DNA of 12,001 nucleotides from Candidatus Gastranaerophilales bacterium (lineage in GTDB: Bacteria; Cyanobacteriota; Vampirovibrionia; Gastranaerophilales; UBA9971): contig JANQGS010000006.1 in the NCBI GenBank assembly GCA_028277195.1, positions 1-12,001 on the forward strand, given 5' to 3'. The notes below the pieces were generated by a model. That model made no database searches. It had not been told where the DNA came from and was given only the letters and a program-made list of their open reading frames with translations. This document shows positions 1-6,223 of this stretch, in pieces. The stretch's first letter is position 1. Each line of letters starts with the position of its first letter. The position numbers and the translations under genes are program-made.

Positions 1-1317
1 AATTTCTTTATTGAATCAATTGAGCTGTCAGGGTTTAAGTCTTCCAAACCTCGCTTTGCGCTGGCTTCCACAATTATAGAAAGGATAAACAGGGTAAGAT
101 TTAATCCTATTGACCTTTTGCGCTCAGTTTATTTCTTTATTACCGGTATTTCAGTCTCAATATATGACTATGACGTGATAAAGATGCTCTACAGGTCGTT
201 TTCCGATAAATTTTCGGTGTTCAGGTATAAAATCATTGCAGGAGTACAAAAAACACTGCGAAATTATAAAAAAACCGTTGAAATATACGAAAAAGCGGCT
301 TTTGAAACAGAAAGAAAAGAGCTGTTCTACTCAAAAATAGCAGACCTGTATAAGGAGCTGCAAAACCCCCACCGGGCGGCTGACTACTACAGGCAGGCGT
401 TGAATGATTGCCCTGACAATATCTCAATGTGGGTAAAACTCGCCGATATCCTCCAGAACTACGATAAAGCAAACACCGATGAAATTATCGAGTGCTATAA
501 TAACATTTCCCGGCTTGAGCCGGGTAATTCAAGGATATTATACGAAATAGGCCATTTTTACCTGAGGAGCGACAATAAACTCAGTGCTGTTAATGCGTTT
601 AAAAGAGCGATTGAAATAGAGCCTAAAAATGCGTTCTACCGCAACAGCCTTGCATATGCCCTTGTTCAGCTCCAGGATTATGACGGCGCAATTGACGAGT
701 ATATGCGCGCTATCAGGCTAAACCCTGATAATGAATGGACTTCAATAGTTGCTCAGGCGCTGGGCGCGATTTACCACCAGGTTAAGGAGAACCCGGACGC
801 TGCAATCATAGCCTACCAGACCTCAATCCTTCTTGATAAGAATAATTCCGATGCCCTGGTTGCGATGGGCGAGGCTTATCAGGACAAAAACGACATTGAT
901 AACGCAATAAGCTGTTTTTGCGGGGCGATAAACCTCAACTCCAATTCCTCCCGTATATACAGCAATCTCGGACTGCTGTTGTGGGAAAAGGGTTGTGTGG
1001 ATGAGGCCATAGTCGCTTACCAGAAAGCAATATCAATTAACCCGAAGTACGAAATAGCTTTTAATAACCTCGGGGTAGCTTACCTGGACGGCAAGTGCAA
1101 CCCGGCAGAAGCGTTAAAAATGTTTAACCTGGCCATTAAGCTGAACCCTAACTACGCTCTTGCCTATTATAACGCGGGAAGGGCTTACAGGATTACGGAG
1201 AACAAGACCGAGGCCGCAAAGTATTTCCAGATGTCCATTGATATAAACAAATTCACACGGGAGCTTGACGAGGAAGAGGTTCAGGATACAATGCTTGAGC
1301 TGTTTTCGGTCGAGTAG
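1..1317 (+). CDS. Tetratricopeptide-repeat protein (5' end outside window)
   Basis: The reading frame is open from base 1 to the TAG at 1315-1317, so the visible 438 residues are the C-terminal part of a longer protein. The TTG at 118 is not a convincing start because codons before it continue the same frame without a ribosome binding site. From about residue 100 to the end I count nine consecutive 34-residue TPR-like helical pairs, with typical signatures such as NAFKRAIEIEPKN, IDEYMRAIRLNPDN, IVAYQKAISINPKY and LKMFNLAIKLNPNY. TPR arrays are protein-protein interaction scaffolds; the partner cannot be read from sequence. The first ~100 visible residues are not obviously TPR and I do not recognise them. 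The protein ends in an acidic tail (RELDEEEVQDTMLELFSVE). Its last 37 bases overlap the end of the convergent acpS gene. Confidence 0.9.
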   Translation, partial: NFFIESIELSGFKSSKPRFALASTIIERINRVRFNPIDLLRSVYFFITGISVSIYDYDVIKMLYRSFSDKFSVFRYKIIAGVQKTLRNYKKTVEIYEKAAFETERKELFYSKIADLYKELQNPHRAADYYRQALNDCPDNISMWVKLADILQNYDKANTDEIIECYNNISRLEPGNSRILYEIGHFYLRSDNKLSAVNAFKRAIEIEPKNAFYRNSLAYALVQLQDYDGAIDEYMRAIRLNPDNEWTSIVAQALGAIYHQVKENPDAAIIAYQTSILLDKNNSDALVAMGEAYQDKNDIDNAISCFCGAINLNSNSSRIYSNLGLLLWEKGCVDEAIVAYQKAISINPKYEIAFNNLGVAYLDGKCNPAEALKMFNLAIKLNPNYALAYYNAGRAYRITENKTEAAKYFQMSIDINKFTRELDEEEVQDTMLELFSVE

Positions 1318-1715
1318 GTTGCCGAATACCCTGCTACAACAGCCATTGCATCGGTATGGCTGTGCGAAATGCTTACTGACCAGTCGGTAATGTTAAATTT
1401 TTTTTCTAAATCCTTTGCCCTGCCGTAAAGATTTATATTAACCGCGCCGTTTTTATCCCTCTCAACTTCCACATCTTTCCAGTTTATGCCCCTGTTCCAT
1501 CCCGGTTTGTTTATCCCGACCCCGAGCGCCTTGGAAACGGCCTCCTTTACCGCAAACCTTACCGCAAGCCTCTGGGGAGCGAGCTTTAAATTAGAAAGGC
1601 TGTAGTTTATTTCGGGTTCTGTAAAGGTTTTTCCCAGGAATTTTTTCCCGTATTTGCCAAAAACCTCCCTGACCCGCTCAATTTCAACTATGTCATTCCC
1701 TAAAAAAATCTTCAT
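1281..1715 (-). CDS. acpS: Holo-[acyl-carrier-protein] synthase (AcpS)
   Basis: AcpS transfers the 4'-phosphopantetheine arm of CoA to the conserved serine of apo-ACP in the cytoplasm, activating ACP for fatty-acid synthesis. The 144-residue product shows the family hallmarks: the N-terminal GNDIVEI with metal-binding Asp8, the signature RFAVKEAVSKALGVG around residues 53-67 with catalytic/metal Glu58, and the C-terminal SVSISHSHTDAMAVV block near 113-127. AcpS proteins are usually about 120-130 residues; here a low-complexity tail (YSATYSTENSSSIVS) runs past the last conserved strand and into the end of the convergent TPR gene. The ATG at 1715-1713 overlaps the TGA of the upstream gene as ATGA, so translation is probably coupled. 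The family call is secure; the tail is the odd part. Confidence 0.95.
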   Translation of the reverse strand: MKIFLGNDIVEIERVREVFGKYGKKFLGKTFTEPEINYSLSNLKLAPQRLAVRFAVKEAVSKALGVGINKPGWNRGINWKDVEVERDKNGAVNINLYGRAKDLEKKFNITDWSVSISHSHTDAMAVVAGYSATYSTENSSSIVS

Positions 1716-2023
1716 TCCCCTGCATCACGGTAATAGGTAATAATAATATCCTTGAACAATTCCTCTATTTCCTCAGGATGCAGGTATTTTAACATTTCAA
1801 TCGCGGATTGTACAATCTCGTTACTATCATACCATCTCTTGCTGTCCCGGGACATTTCATTGTTAAAGACTTCCAGGAAACTGTCCTTATCCGACTGCTT
1901 GTTAATGGCAGACTGTATTATATCGAGCGCAAAAGCGTTTCTTGCACTCTTGTCCAGCCCCTGGAGGGACTCTACAATTGTCCTTACATTAGCTTCCTTG
2001 TCATACCAGCGATTATAGTTCAT
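1712..2023 (-). CDS. Small protein with tandem internal RWYD repeat, unknown function
   Basis: I do not recognise this 103-residue protein. The frame extends upstream to an ATG at 2116, but I chose the ATG at 2023. AAGGAAG lies about 10 bases before it, and a likely extended -10 promoter (2059-2067) lies between the two starts. The extra 31 residues also look like translated intergenic DNA. The protein contains two similar ~37-residue halves. One begins NRWYDKEANVRTIVESLQGL and the other KRWYDSNEIVQSAIEMLKYL, and both continue to a DII motif (ALDIIQSAI and FKDIIITYY). This suggests duplication of one helical unit. It has no signal peptide or membrane segment and is acidic at the C-terminus. 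It is the first gene of a unit with acpS, which it overlaps by four bases. That placement implies co-expression but not a shared pathway. Confidence 0.8.
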   Translation of the reverse strand: MNYNRWYDKEANVRTIVESLQGLDKSARNAFALDIIQSAINKQSDKDSFLEVFNNEMSRDSKRWYDSNEIVQSAIEMLKYLHPEEIEELFKDIIITYYRDAGE

Positions 2024-2058
2024 TTCCCCAAATCTTCCTTTAAGTCCTTTTAACTTAC

Positions 2059-2067
2059 ATTCTAGCA
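2059..2067 (-). promoter_or_regulatory. Probable extended -10 promoter for the RWYD gene-acpS unit
   Basis: Read on the minus strand this is TGCTAGAAT, a TGn extension followed by a -10 close to TATAAT. No good -35 lies 16-18 bases upstream, which is typical of extended -10 promoters. A transcript start near 2052 would give a leader of about 30 bases containing the AAGGAAG site before the ATG at 2023. Read by eye only. Confidence 0.4.
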
Positions 2068-2109
2068 GTTTATTTAAATTTAATATACACGATACTATAC
2101 AATTAAATA

Positions 2110-2121
2110 AAAACATGTTTT
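2110..2121. promoter_or_regulatory. 12-bp palindrome next to the ROK kinase promoter
   Basis: AAAACATGTTTT is a perfect inverted repeat, and with a one-base offset the symmetry continues outward (AAATAAAAACATGTTTTATTT). It ends three bases before the proposed -35 of the ROK kinase gene and lies about 40 bp upstream of the divergent extended -10. It could be an operator acting on one or both genes. AT-rich palindromes also occur by chance, so confidence is low. Confidence 0.25.
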
Positions 2122-2123
2122 AT

Positions 2124-2152
2124 TTGAAGGATTTCAGGATTTCAGATAAAAT
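2124..2152 (+). promoter_or_regulatory. Probable sigma70-type promoter of the ROK kinase gene
   Basis: TTGAAG at 2124-2129 and TAAAAT at 2147-2152 are separated by 17 bases, the optimal spacing for a housekeeping promoter. The spacer holds the 8-mer GGATTTCA twice in tandem (2129-2136 and 2137-2144). A start near 2159 would leave a leader of roughly 20 bases. Confidence 0.45.
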
Positions 2153-2178
2153 TAAAAAAAGTTTACAATAATTTAAAA

Positions 2179-2997
2179 ATGAAAAACAAAAACTTAACAC
2201 TCGGAATAGATATAGGCGGGACTAAAATGCTCTTTGCCTGCGTGGAGCAAGGGCAAATCAAGGGCGAGATATTGTCATATCCGACGCCTGATACCTCCGG
2301 GGCTATTCTTGAATGCATTCTGGAAGGAATAGAAAACTTTTACCCCGTTAAATCCATAGCAATAGCCACAGCAGGCACTGTTAACCTGGAAAATTCAAAA
2401 GTAACCGGCTCAACCGGTAACCTGCCCGGGGGATATATTGGTTTAGAGCTCGGTAAAACACTCAGGGAAAGGTTTAAAGTACCTGTACTGATTGAAAATG
2501 ACGCAAACGCAGCCGCCTATGCCGAATTCAGGGCAGGAAACGCCAAGAACCACGGGAATACAATTACAATAACGCTCGGAACAGGTATTGGCGGGGGCAT
2601 TATAGTTGAGGGAAAAATATTAAAAGGCACAACCGGAGCAGCCGCAGAGGTAGGGCATATACCAATTACCCCGGAAAAGAAAAGGAAATGCACCTGCGGG
2701 AACTGGGACTGCTGGGAAGCATACGCCTCAGGCACCGCATACCATAAATACAAGGACCATGATATGTGGGAAGAATATGTATCAATGGGTTTAGCAGCCC
2801 TGATAAACATTTTTGAGCCGGAGAGCATTATACTGAGCGGGGGCATGGCAAGGATTGCCGATTATGAACTGCTGGATAAAAAGGTAAAAAACAGGGTTGT
2901 TATGGCCCGGACAAAAATCCTCCCGGCAAAGTTCGAGAACTATGCGGGATTAATCGGTGCAGCACTGCTGGCAGAAGTTGAATTGATTGAGTTTTAA
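2179..2997 (+). CDS. ROK-family sugar kinase (glucokinase-like), compact form
   Basis: ROK proteins phosphorylate hexoses such as glucose, fructose or N-acetyl amino sugars with ATP; some are repressors, but this one has no N-terminal HTH and so should be a kinase. Visible motifs are the ATP-phosphate loop DIGGTK (11-16), IENDANAAAYAE (106-116) with catalytic base Asp108, the glycine-rich LGTGIGGGIIVEGKI (133-147), EVGH (157-160) and the zinc motif CTCGNWDCWE (171-180). His160, Cys171, Cys173 and Cys178 are the expected zinc ligands. The LSGG adenosine-site motif is at 219-222. The protein is 272 residues, shorter than the usual ~290-320, because the helical segment after the zinc motif is contracted. 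No Shine-Dalgarno precedes the ATG at 2179, and the leader is A/T only. Substrate is not predictable from sequence. Confidence 0.9.
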   Translation: MKNKNLTLGIDIGGTKMLFACVEQGQIKGEILSYPTPDTSGAILECILEGIENFYPVKSIAIATAGTVNLENSKVTGSTGNLPGGYIGLELGKTLRERFKVPVLIENDANAAAYAEFRAGNAKNHGNTITITLGTGIGGGIIVEGKILKGTTGAAAEVGHIPITPEKKRKCTCGNWDCWEAYASGTAYHKYKDHDMWEEYVSMGLAALINIFEPESIILSGGMARIADYELLDKKVKNRVVMARTKILPAKFENYAGLIGAALLAEVELIEF

Positions 2998-3053
2998 ACT
3001 ATTGCATAGTTAAGTTAAAGTCATAGAACAAAATAGCTTTCTTCTTATCCCAT

Positions 3054-3851
3054 TTAAAAGAAAATATCCCTTAAACAATGCCACCACTTCTTGTTCTGCT
3101 TTTCGAGCAGGTTATTTATTTCAATGCTCTGGTTATAAATTATGCTGTCTTTTTCCCTGAGAGACTGCTCATATAATTCAACCCGGCTCTTTATGTGCGA
3201 TATATCATCTTCTTTTTGCCTGAGCATTTCATGAGAGCGATTTAATGCCTCTGCAAGGGTTGTTTCCTGGGCTGAGGACTTTTTAAACTGCTCTTCTTTT
3301 TCCTTTATAACCTCAAGCAACCTGTCCTTCTCTGAAACCAGGTCCGTGTTCCTTGTCTGCAGGATTTTAATCTCTGATATTAAATTTGCTTTTTCTATTG
3401 CGGTTTCTTCTACGAGCCTGGCTTTTTCGAGGATGAGCTCGCCAATTCTCTCATTAGCCCTGTTTATCTGGGTAAGAAAAGGCTTAATTATATTTTCCTC
3501 ATTAAATGCCGGGGTAAAATCCCCTTTATTATCCTTAATTTCAACCACTTTAGACGTGTTTTCAAACGGGTTAACCGCAGGGGCAATATTGATTTTAAAC
3601 AGTTTTCTCCTGATTTCATGCAATGGAGTGTCTTTTTCAACGGAATCTTTTATTTTAATGAAGTCCCTTATACGTTTTTCCGAGTATTTTTTTTCTTTTT
3701 GCGCATTGTTATCGGGGAATAAGTTAAAAAACTTTTCCCATTCCCTTATCAGCTCTTCTGAAACCCCGAGATATTCACAGAGTTCGGGCATGGTCATTCC
3801 CGCTGCAATGAATAATTTAGGCAACTCTTTTAAACTAACAGCTTTTTGCAA
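3054..3851 (-). CDS. MerR-type HTH coiled-coil protein with C-terminal Trp-rich tail (RacA-like architecture)
   Basis: The start is TTG at 3851, preceded by a strong GGGAGGAG site about 6 bases upstream. Residues ~17-85 resemble a MerR-type winged helix: helix-turn-helix MTMPELCEYLGVSEELIREWE, a short wing, then YSEKRIRDFIKIKDSVEKD. A linker rich in Asn and Lys follows. Residues ~120-253 form an almost uninterrupted heptad-rich coiled coil (Glu/Lys/Leu/Ile). The protein ends in KKWWHCLRDIFF, a short basic-aromatic amphipathic segment of the kind that can insert in membranes. It lacks the effector domain of a classic MerR regulator. DNA binding plus coiled coil plus a possible membrane-seeking tail is the layout of Bacillus RacA, which anchors chromosome to cell pole. 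The functional match is inference. It is divergent from coaD. Confidence 0.8.
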   Translation of the reverse strand: MQKAVSLKELPKLFIAAGMTMPELCEYLGVSEELIREWEKFFNLFPDNNAQKEKKYSEKRIRDFIKIKDSVEKDTPLHEIRRKLFKINIAPAVNPFENTSKVVEIKDNKGDFTPAFNEENIIKPFLTQINRANERIGELILEKARLVEETAIEKANLISEIKILQTRNTDLVSEKDRLLEVIKEKEEQFKKSSAQETTLAEALNRSHEMLRQKEDDISHIKSRVELYEQSLREKDSIIYNQSIEINNLLEKQNKKWWHCLRDIFF

Positions 3852-3873
3852 AATTTCTCCTCCCAGATAAAAC

Positions 3874-3902
3874 TATATATACAAATTTGGCTCTTATGGA
3901 AA
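3874..3902 (-). promoter_or_regulatory. Possible promoter of the MerR-coiled-coil gene
   Basis: On the minus strand, TTTCCA (3902-3897) and TATATA (3879-3874) are spaced by 17 bases, with a short leader leading into the GGGAGGAG ribosome site. The -35 is a poor match, and AT-rich intergenic sequence gives many chance -10s. Confidence 0.3.
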
Positions 3903-3921
3903 TATTATTATCAATATTAAT

Positions 3922-3949
3922 TTGCTAAATCATCTAGTTGTATTATATT
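3922..3949 (+). promoter_or_regulatory. Possible promoter of the coaD unit
   Basis: TTGCTA (3922-3927) and TATATT (3944-3949) are separated by 16 bases and lie about 35 bases before the coaD start. It sits in the same 133-bp AT-rich spacer as the divergent MerR-coiled-coil promoter, so the two could influence each other. Read by eye. Confidence 0.3.
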
Positions 3950-3984
3950 ATTAATTAGAATTATGACTTTATTCGGAGAGGGCA

Positions 3985-4476
3985 TTGGTAACAGCAATTT
4001 ACCCGGGAAGTTTTGACCCGATAACAAACGGGCATTATGAGGTTCTATTAAGGGCTTCAATGCTTTTTGAAAAAGTTATTGTTGTTATACTTACCAACAA
4101 GGAAAAAAATCCCTTTTTCTCTACGGAAACACGGATAGAGCTCATAAAAGAATCCGTAAAAACCGTTAAAAACATAGAAACAGACAGCTATGAGGGCCTT
4201 ACAGTCGAATATGCGACAAAAAAGAACGCACAGGTGCTCATAAGGGGATTAAGGGCCGTATCTGATTTTGAGTATGAAATGCAGATGGCACAGACAAACA
4301 AGAGCCTTAACCCTGATGTTGATACTATATTCCTTGTTCCCAGCGTGGAAAACAACTTTGTATCATCAAGCATTGTCAAGGAAATCGCCAGATTTGGCGG
4401 TGATATTTCAAAATTAGTACCCGAGCCCGTGCAAAAATACTTTGAAAAATATAAAACAGATAATAAAATGGAGTGA
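3985..4476 (+). CDS. coaD: Phosphopantetheine adenylyltransferase (CoaD)
   Basis: CoaD catalyses the penultimate step of CoA synthesis, transferring AMP from ATP to 4'-phosphopantetheine to give dephospho-CoA in the cytoplasm. The 163-residue length is typical. It shows the nucleotidyltransferase motif YPGSFDPITNGH (6-17, with the TNGH nucleotide-binding signature at 14-17), the RGLR block (87-90), FEYEMQMAQTNKSL (95-108) and the second signature VSSSIVKE (126-133). The start codon is TTG at 3985, chosen because the conserved N-terminus begins right there and GGAGAGG sits just upstream; no in-frame ATG fits. Three bases separate its stop from the next gene, so the two are cotranscribed. Confidence 0.96.
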   Translation: MVTAIYPGSFDPITNGHYEVLLRASMLFEKVIVVILTNKEKNPFFSTETRIELIKESVKTVKNIETDSYEGLTVEYATKKNAQVLIRGLRAVSDFEYEMQMAQTNKSLNPDVDTIFLVPSVENNFVSSSIVKEIARFGGDISKLVPEPVQKYFEKYKTDNKME

Positions 4477-4479
4477 ATT

Positions 4480-5097
4480 ATGTCAGTAAACAGTATTTAC
4501 AAACTTTTGGACAAGCTGGAAATGATGGTGTTAAAAGGCGCACCTGTCCCGTTTTCTCCTCTTATAGTAGTAAACCATGAAAAAGTTATTGACGTTCTGG
4601 ACAAGATAAGGACATCCATTCCCGGGGAAATCCAGGAAGCACACAGCATAATCAGAAAAAGCGAGGAAATCCAGTCAGAAGCCCGGAAAAAAGCAGAAAC
4701 CATGCTAATAGAAGCCAGAAACCATGCTGAAAAAATGTTGAGCGAGTCTGAGTTATTAAACGCTGTGCAGGCTGAGGCCAATAAAATCAGGGAGGAAGTT
4801 GTCTCAGAGGTTGAAATGATAAGGCATAAAGCCAGGGAGGAGGCGGAACAGATAAGAATGGCCTCCATAAACGAAGCCATTAAAATAAGGGAAGGCGCTG
4901 ATAAATACGCTGAATCCGTTCTGTCCAACCTTGATAAAGACCTCGGGGAAATGCATGAAATAGTGAAAAACGGCCAGAAACATCTTTCTGAGCTAAAAGC
5001 CGAGTCAATGGCTGCTATGACTGCTGATTTGCACGATGAGGAAGAAGAGCAGCCCCCTCAAAAAAACCGGGAACTGTCCTATAAGATTAAGAAGTAA
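4480..5097 (+). CDS. DivIVA/ATP-synthase-b-like coiled-coil protein
   Basis: This 205-residue protein has a short N-terminal domain (about 1-50: IYKLLDKLEMMVLKGAPVPF, then VNHEKVIDVLDKIRTSIP). A long charged coiled coil follows (about 50-175), rich in EARKKAE and KAREEAEQIR type heptads. It ends in an acidic-to-basic tail with EEEEQPPQKNR. It has no membrane segment, so it is not itself an F0 b subunit, although the coiled coil will attract that annotation. I recall a similar protein directly after coaD in Cyanobacteria, where it is annotated as DivIVA-like or hypothetical. Proteins of this shape often scaffold cell-division or polar complexes, but function here is inferred. It follows coaD by three bases; AAAATGGAGTG just upstream can supply the ribosome site. 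The neighbouring divergent gene is also a long coiled coil. Confidence 0.8.
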   Translation: MSVNSIYKLLDKLEMMVLKGAPVPFSPLIVVNHEKVIDVLDKIRTSIPGEIQEAHSIIRKSEEIQSEARKKAETMLIEARNHAEKMLSESELLNAVQAEANKIREEVVSEVEMIRHKAREEAEQIRMASINEAIKIREGADKYAESVLSNLDKDLGEMHEIVKNGQKHLSELKAESMAAMTADLHDEEEEQPPQKNRELSYKIKK

Positions 5098-5104
5098 TAT
5101 AGGA

Positions 5105-6208
5105 TTATTCCGGTTTATTTCTGTTAAATATACATAGATTGCCTTTTAAAGACCAGCACTTGTTGCAGGATACACACCGGGGCTCATAACCAGGATTTTC
5201 CTCCCATTTATTCACAATATCAGCCTCGCATAACACAGTCCTGCAAAGAGAAAAATATTCAATGCCTGAATTATTAAGAATGTTGCCCATTAAGGCGTAA
5301 TCCCTGTTGCCTCCTACAACCGCAACAGGACAGAGTGTTTCATCAGCAATAATCTTGGCGTATTGGGAAAAATAGCACTGTTTTGAGCTGTCTTTACGGA
5401 TACCGGGACGGATTACCTCGGGTGATACGGGGTTAAATCCGACATTTCCGCTAATTTCAATGAGGTCTATACCCATTTCGTCGAGCTTTTTGCACACAAA
5501 CCCGCTCTCTTCAAAGGTCAAACCCTCATCCCCCATAAAATCCGAACAGTTTATCTTTATTGAAACCGGGTAGTCCCCGCCGGTTTGTTCTCGCATTTTT
5601 TCATAGGCTTCAAAAATTATCCTGGCCCTGTTTTCAATACTGCCGCCGTAAATATCTGTACGCTTATTGTAATAAGGGCTTAAAAACTGGCTCAGGAGAT
5701 ACCCATGCGCCGCATGAAGCTGTACGCCGTCAAAACCGCTTTTTTGCGCTCTTAGGGCAGCATCCCCAAAAGCGTTTACATGTTTTTTTATATCGCCGGA
5801 ACTCATTTCAATCGGGGTTATGCCGGTAAACCTGTGTTCTACAGCGGACGGACCATAGACTGTACGGTTTTTAAGGTTAAATTTGGCCTGGGAACCACCT
5901 TCTGCCAGTTGCAGGATTATATTTGCATTGTTTTTACGGACAGTTTCAGTAAGTTCCCTGAGCCCCGGGATAAAAATATCATCGCAAGCGCCAATCATTC
6001 CCGAGCTGGACGGTTCTCCTTCCAGAACAAAGGCAAACCCGGTAATAATAGTTGATACCCCGCCTTTTGCAATGTTTTCATAAACCCTGATAAGTTTATC
6101 AGTTATGCCGCCTTTTTTATCCGCAAGTCCTTCATGGGTTGCCGAGCGGATAAAGCGGTTTTTTAAGGACAAATTTTTCAGTTTTTTTTTATCAAATAAA
6201 CTTTTCAT
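5105..6208 (-). CDS. NADH:flavin oxidoreductase (Old Yellow Enzyme family) with C-terminal Fe-S cysteines
   Basis: This is an FMN TIM-barrel oxidoreductase that probably reduces activated C=C bonds (enones, enoyl compounds or xenobiotics). Family signatures from the ATG at 6208 (367 aa) include SLFDKKKLKNLSLKNRFIRS at the N-terminus, LQLAEGGSQA (100-109), the active-site HAAHGYLLSQFLSPYYN with His165 and His168, and YGGSIENRARI (187-197). The C-terminus carries CVSCNKC and a later CIFN (Cys345, Cys348, Cys351, Cys359), which suits a [4Fe-4S] cluster as in the 2,4-dienoyl-CoA reductase branch. The second FAD/NADPH-binding domain of that branch is absent, so this is the single-domain form. A TTG at 6217 would add three residues, but the ATG matches the family N-terminus better; neither has a clear ribosome site. 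It follows the HEAT-like gene by 6-15 bases and ends 7 bp from the convergent coaD unit. Confidence 0.92.
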   Translation of the reverse strand: MKSLFDKKKLKNLSLKNRFIRSATHEGLADKKGGITDKLIRVYENIAKGGVSTIITGFAFVLEGEPSSSGMIGACDDIFIPGLRELTETVRKNNANIILQLAEGGSQAKFNLKNRTVYGPSAVEHRFTGITPIEMSSGDIKKHVNAFGDAALRAQKSGFDGVQLHAAHGYLLSQFLSPYYNKRTDIYGGSIENRARIIFEAYEKMREQTGGDYPVSIKINCSDFMGDEGLTFEESGFVCKKLDEMGIDLIEISGNVGFNPVSPEVIRPGIRKDSSKQCYFSQYAKIIADETLCPVAVVGGNRDYALMGNILNNSGIEYFSLCRTVLCEADIVNKWEENPGYEPRCVSCNKCWSLKGNLCIFNRNKPE

Positions 6209-6223
6209 TCCCGGCAATGAACG

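Noticed and set aside
2024..2116. N-terminal 31-residue extension of the RWYD protein from the ATG at 2116
   Set aside because: The likely promoter and the better ribosome site lie downstream of it, and the extension reads like AT-rich intergenic DNA.
2997..3011. AACTAT-TGC-ATAGTT stem-loop after the ROK kinase stop as a terminator
   Set aside because: Only six A/T-rich pairs with a three-base loop and no following T run on either strand.
3346..3870. 174-residue plus-strand frame with hydrophobic, membrane-like composition
   Set aside because: It is the antisense of the coiled-coil gene; Glu/Lys codons read backward give Leu/Phe/Ser. The minus frame has a strong ribosome site and recognisable domains.
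4480..5097. Annotation as F0 ATP synthase subunit b
   Set aside because: It has no N-terminal transmembrane helix and no neighbouring ATP synthase genes; the similarity is only coiled-coil composition.
5560..6083. Plus-strand frames across the flavin oxidoreductase region
   Set aside because: They overlap the well-supported oxidoreductase gene in antisense and contain no recognisable domain.
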